DNA of 19,852 nt. Origin: WHSM01 sp050701635 (lineage in GTDB: Bacteria > Actinomycetota > Actinomycetes > Mycobacteriales > Micromonosporaceae). Shown here one piece after another: positions 16,945 to 19,852 of the stretch (within the stretch, counting starts at the first letter, position 1; the number at the start of each line of letters is the position of its first letter). Made by a program: the position numbers and the translations under genes. The stretch spans positions 1 through 19,852 of the forward strand of contig JBOGDF010000063.1 of assembly GCA_050701635.1 (NCBI GenBank), written 5' to 3'. The notes beneath the pieces were generated by a model. The model was not told where the DNA came from and made no database searches. It saw nothing but the letters and a program-made list of their open reading frames with translations.

Positions 16945-16972
16945 GGGTGGGGCGCCGCAGGGCGCCCCACCC
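16945..16972 (+). terminator. 12-bp perfect GC hairpin between binding-protein and permease genes
   Basis: GGGTGGGGCGCC (16945-16956) pairs exactly with GGCGCCCCACCC (16961-16972) around a GCAG loop. It starts six bases after the binding-protein stop. The permease ribosome site GAAGGGAGG follows almost at once. With no T-run it is more likely a partial terminator or an mRNA 3'-end protecting stem than a full stop. It would favour excess binding protein over permease and ATPase. Confidence 0.7.
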
Positions 16973-16986
16973 CGAAGGGAGGCACC

Positions 16987-18023
16987 ATGACCACCGCGGC
17001 CACCACCGCCGACGAACGCGTCGCCCAGGTCAGCCTGTTGCGCCGGCTGCTGATCCGGCCCGAGCTCGGCGCCGTGGTCGGGGCGATCGCCGTCTTCACC
17101 TTCTTCGCCTCGCTGTCGCCGGTGTTCCGGTCGGTCGACGGCGTCGCCAACTGGCTCGACCCGGCGTCCACGCTCGGGATCATGGCGGTGGCGATCGCGC
17201 TGCTGATGATCGGCGGGGAGTTCGACCTCTCGGCCGGCGTACTCACCGGCACCAGCGGCCTCACGCTCGCCCTGCTGACCAGTGTGTACGGCTGGGACAT
17301 CTGGTCGGCGATGCTGGTCGGGCTCGGGCTGGCGCTCAGCATCGGGTTCTTCAACGGGATGATGGTGATCCGTACCAAGCTGCCGAGCTTCATCATCACG
17401 CTCGGCACCTTCCTGATGCTGCAGGGCATCAATCTGGGCGTCACCAAGGCGATCACCGGCAGCGTCCAGATCACCGGCATCGCGCTGGCTCCCGGCTACG
17501 ACCTGGCTAAAACCATCTTCGCGAGTACGGTGCCCTTCCTGGGCGTCCAGTTCCGGGTCGCGATCTTCTGGTGGCTCGGGGTCACCGCGCTGGCGACCTG
17601 GGTGCTGCTGCGTACCAAGCCGGGTAACTGGATCTTCGCCGCTGGGGGCAACGAGCCGGCCGCCCGCAGCGTCGGCGTACCCACCGCGAAGACCAAGGTG
17701 GCGCTGTTCATGACCACCGCGTTCGCGGCCTGGCTGGTCGGCACCATCCTCGCGCTGCGGTTCACCTCGGTGCAGGCCAACACCGGTATCGGCCAGGAGT
17801 TCATCTACATCATCGCGGCGGTGATCGGCGGATGCCTGCTCCGCGGTGGGTACGGCTCCGCCATCGGCTCCGCGATCGGCGCTCTGATCTTCGGGATGGC
17901 CGACAAGGGCATCGTGTTCGCCGGCTGGGACTCCGACTGGTTCAAGTTCTTCCTGGGCGTGATGCTGGTGCTCGCCACCCTCACCAACAACCTGGTACGC
18001 CGGTTCGCGGAGGAGAAGCGGAA

Positions 18024-18027
<4 letters not shown>
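16987..18027 (+). CDS. Sugar ABC transporter permease (RbsC/CUT2 family)
   Basis: A 346-residue inner-membrane permease of the BPD_transp_2 family. After a polar N-terminus (to about residue 28) there are eight to ten hydrophobic segments. They include the typical MAVAIALLMIGGEFDLSAGV, MMVIRTKLPSFIITLGTF and the loop near GNEPAARSVGVPTAKTK that contacts the ATPase; GFGMADKG-like LIFGMADKGIVFAGW lies near the end. GGGAGG is 4-5 bases before ATG 16987. The stop overlaps the ATPase ATG (ATGA). It should form the channel for the substrate delivered by the preceding lipoprotein, presumably inositol. Confidence 0.9.
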
Positions 18028-18856
<829 letters not shown>

Positions 18857-18860
<4 letters not shown>

Positions 18861-18872
18861 GGGAAGCCTCAG
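18857..18872. terminator. Small hairpin across two convergent stop codons
   Basis: CTGAGG (18857-18862) pairs with CCTCAG (18867-18872) around GAAG. One arm holds the TGA of the ATPase gene and the other the TGA of the minus-strand remnant. Six base pairs make a weak terminator, but the position at the operon end fits. Confidence 0.35.
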
Positions 18873-19165
18873 AAGGTGTACGGCGTCAGGTACTCCGGGA
18901 CCACCACCTCGGTCGTCGGGCTGGCCCTGCGTACGGCGGCGATCAGGGCGTCGAGCCGGACCCGGCTCCGGTCGTCGGTCTTCGGTGGGTTGCGCAGCGG
19001 CGACTCGAAGTCGTCCCAGTGCACCGGCACCACCGTGGCCGGGTGGTCCAGGGCGCGCATCAGCCGGGCAGCAGGTAGAGGCCCTACTCGCGCCGCACCG
19101 GACCGCCGGCTAGCGCCAATCACCAATCCGACGAGTTGCGTCACGTCCGACCCCGGCGAGCTCAC
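18869..19165 (-). pseudogene. C-terminal remnant of an MBL-fold metallo-hydrolase
   Basis: The last 65 or so residues (about 19078 down to 18869) read LMRALDHPATVVPVHWDDFE, later VRRASPTTEVVVPEYLTPYTF. This is the end of a Zn-dependent beta-lactamase-fold hydrolase common in actinobacteria, where the His in VPVHWDDF is conserved. The metal-binding HxHxDH half is absent. The upstream 30 codons (from a GTG at 19165) do not resemble the family, so an N-terminal portion of roughly 200 residues has been lost. The GTG overlaps the TGA of another minus-strand frame, but I regard that as a junction rather than a real start. No function is expected. Confidence 0.65.
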
Positions 19166-19427
19166 CCTGTCGCCTCCAACTCTGCGATGAGATCATCACC
19201 GCACAGCTTCACTAACCAGCGAAGCGACTTGTCGCGAGTCGCCGCCAAGGCCGCAGCCGGCGGTGCCGCCAAGGCCGGCGCAGGCAGCGCCGGCTGGTCG
19301 CCGGCACGTCGTCATGCGGCACGCCCACCGCCATGGCAGCAGGGCACGCCGCCATGGTTAAGCGTGCGTCGATTGGATACCGTCGCGGCGTGCTCTCCGC
19401 CGCGTGACCACACGGAAGGGGTACGGC
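19080..19427. other. Stretch of about 350 bases with no convincing intact gene
   Basis: This stretch holds no intact gene I can support. It contains a 24-base period repeat (GCCGCCAAGGCCG at 19241 and 19265) giving Ala/Gly/Lys-rich translation. It also contains a minus-strand tail (next entry) and the ribosome site of the ORF at 19428. It looks like a junction zone between gene fragments. Confidence 0.5.
19162..19272 (-). pseudogene. Possible C-terminal tail of a lost minus-strand gene
   Basis: The minus frame ending at TGA 19164-19162 reads ATRDKSLRWLVKLCGDDL and then IAELEATG. It has amphipathic helix character and normal residue balance unlike the neighbouring low-complexity frames. Upstream it becomes Ala/Pro-rich and meets a stop at 19314-19312, with no good start. 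It may be the end of a truncated gene. The family is not recognised. Confidence 0.25.
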
Positions 19428-19556
19428 ATGCCGCTGGTGAACGCCGCAGTCGTTCTGGTGGTCGCGCTGTGCGCGGTCAACCTGGTGACGCTCGCTCTGG
19501 TCCCGCGTGCCGCCAGTATCGAGGCCGGCACCCTGCGCCTGATTGCGAGGCCCTGA
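19428..19556 (+). CDS. Short membrane-anchor ORF resembling a TlpA/MauD-type N-terminus
   Basis: A 42-residue ORF with a good ribosome site (GGAAGGGG, about 6 bases before ATG 19428). It has one hydrophobic segment, NAAVVLVVALCAVNLVTLAL (residues 5-24), followed by a basic tail. Thiol-disulfide proteins of the TlpA/MauD type in actinobacteria begin with such a segment, often next to a MauE gene, and a MauE-like ORF follows here by TGATG overlap. The thioredoxin domain with CxxC is missing, so this is probably a truncated remnant. A genuine small membrane protein is possible. Confidence 0.45.
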   Translation: MPLVNAAVVLVVALCAVNLVTLALVPRAASIEAGTLRLIARP

Positions 19557-19771
19557 TGGGGTACGTCGTCCTCGCTGGCCAGCTGCTGCTCGGGGGGATT
19601 TTCGCGGTGTCCGCGGTGTCGAAGGTGTGGCGCCGCCGCGCGTACCGCCGGTTCGTGACCGGCACGGCGGCGCTGCTCGGAGCGGCGCCCGGGACGCTCC
19701 GCTGGCTGGCACCCGCCACGGTGACGAGCATGTCCCGAGTCGCGTGGAACTTGGGTGACGATCCACGGTGA
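19556..19771 (+). pseudogene. MauE/DoxX-like redox membrane protein, truncated
   Basis: A 71-residue frame starting MGYVVLAGQLLLGGIFAVSA then VSKVWRRRAYRRFV. This matches the first membrane helix and Lys/Arg-rich loop of MauE/DoxX-family proteins, which normally have four helices and about 150-190 residues. Family-like sequence continues to about LRWLAPATV (19722). After that the frame becomes polar and stops, and the later helices are not visible in any frame. The ATG overlaps the preceding stop as TGATG, so the two stubs formed a coupled pair. The break lies just before another gene tail, which suggests a recombination or insertion joint. Confidence 0.5.
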
Positions 19772-19774
19772 ACT

Positions 19775-19852
19775 CTATGCGGCGGCGCCGACAGTGTCGG
19801 TGTCGGTGGGGGTGTCTGGGTGGGCGTGTCGGCGCAGCGCGTCGACGAGTTG
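19775..19852 (-). CDS. C-terminal tail of an unidentified gene cut by the window edge
   Basis: From the right edge the minus strand reads QLVDALRRHAHPDTPTDTDT and five more residues to TAG 19777-19775. The helical start and Thr/Asp-rich end look like a real protein terminus. Only 25 residues are visible and I recognise no family. Because it abuts a broken MauE-like gene, a mobile-element protein is a reasonable guess but unproven. Confidence 0.35.
   Translation of the reverse strand, partial: QLVDALRRHAHPDTPTDTDTVGAAA

Noticed and set aside
19241..19288. Two copies of a 24-base unit beginning GCCGCCAAGGCCG
   Set aside because: Only two imperfect copies and typical of GC-rich Ala/Lys coding noise; not a CRISPR or structured repeat array.
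19136..19771. Plus-strand open frame of about 211 codons ending with the MauE-like stub
   Set aside because: The upstream part is Ala/Gly/Arg low complexity; only the part from ATG 19556 resembles a family.

Overview
The window is high-GC DNA with actinobacterial gene style: GTG starts, ATGA/GTGA stop-start overlaps and strong GGAGG ribosome sites. Frequent CGTAC words in the central genes, the iol gene set and the WYL and UTRA regulators suggest Micromonosporaceae (Micromonospora or a relative). This placement is inferred from style and gene content, not from a marker gene.

Positions 1 to about 3.7 kb look like accessory or mobile-element debris. There is a possible transposase tail, then the C-terminal half of an isoleucyl-tRNA synthetase without its HIGH-containing N-terminal half. 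A NERD-like nuclease-fold gene follows, preceded by a possible 31-residue leader ORF. On the minus strand lies a DUF2637 (Spd-like) membrane protein gene of the kind carried by actinomycete conjugative elements, apparently split by a +1 frameshift. GTAC words are rare here compared with the genes that follow, which supports a different origin.

Positions 3.8 to 7.1 kb hold a WYL-domain regulator, divergent from a translationally coupled pair: an epoxide hydrolase and an AlkZ/HTH_42-type winged-helix protein (a DNA glycosylase superfamily). Together they could hydrolyse epoxides and repair the resulting DNA adducts. This is the most interesting functional hypothesis in the window.

Positions 7.1 to 18.9 kb are a complete-looking myo-inositol utilisation locus. 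A GntR/UTRA repressor is divergent from iolG-iolE-iolC-aldolase-iolB-iolD-iolA, followed by a CUT2-type ABC importer (lipoprotein, permease, single-domain ATPase). The transporter would import inositol. IolG oxidises it, IolE dehydrates the inosose, and IolD opens the ring. IolB isomerises and IolC phosphorylates the product; the Cgl0159-family protein probably cleaves it, and IolA converts the resulting semialdehyde to an acyl-CoA. Nearly every junction is coupled by overlap. A 12-bp GC hairpin sits between the binding-protein and permease genes. The iolR-iolG gap is an AT-rich island with four AGACA repeats, a plausible promoter and a 10-bp palindrome. iolC carries a rare TTA codon.

Positions 18.9 to 19.85 kb are again gene remnants: the tail of a metallo-beta-lactamase-fold hydrolase, another possible C-terminal tail, a 42-residue TlpA/MauD-like N-terminal stub, a 71-residue MauE/DoxX-like stub, and a gene tail cut by the window edge. 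No tRNA, rRNA, CRISPR array or replication origin was recognised.
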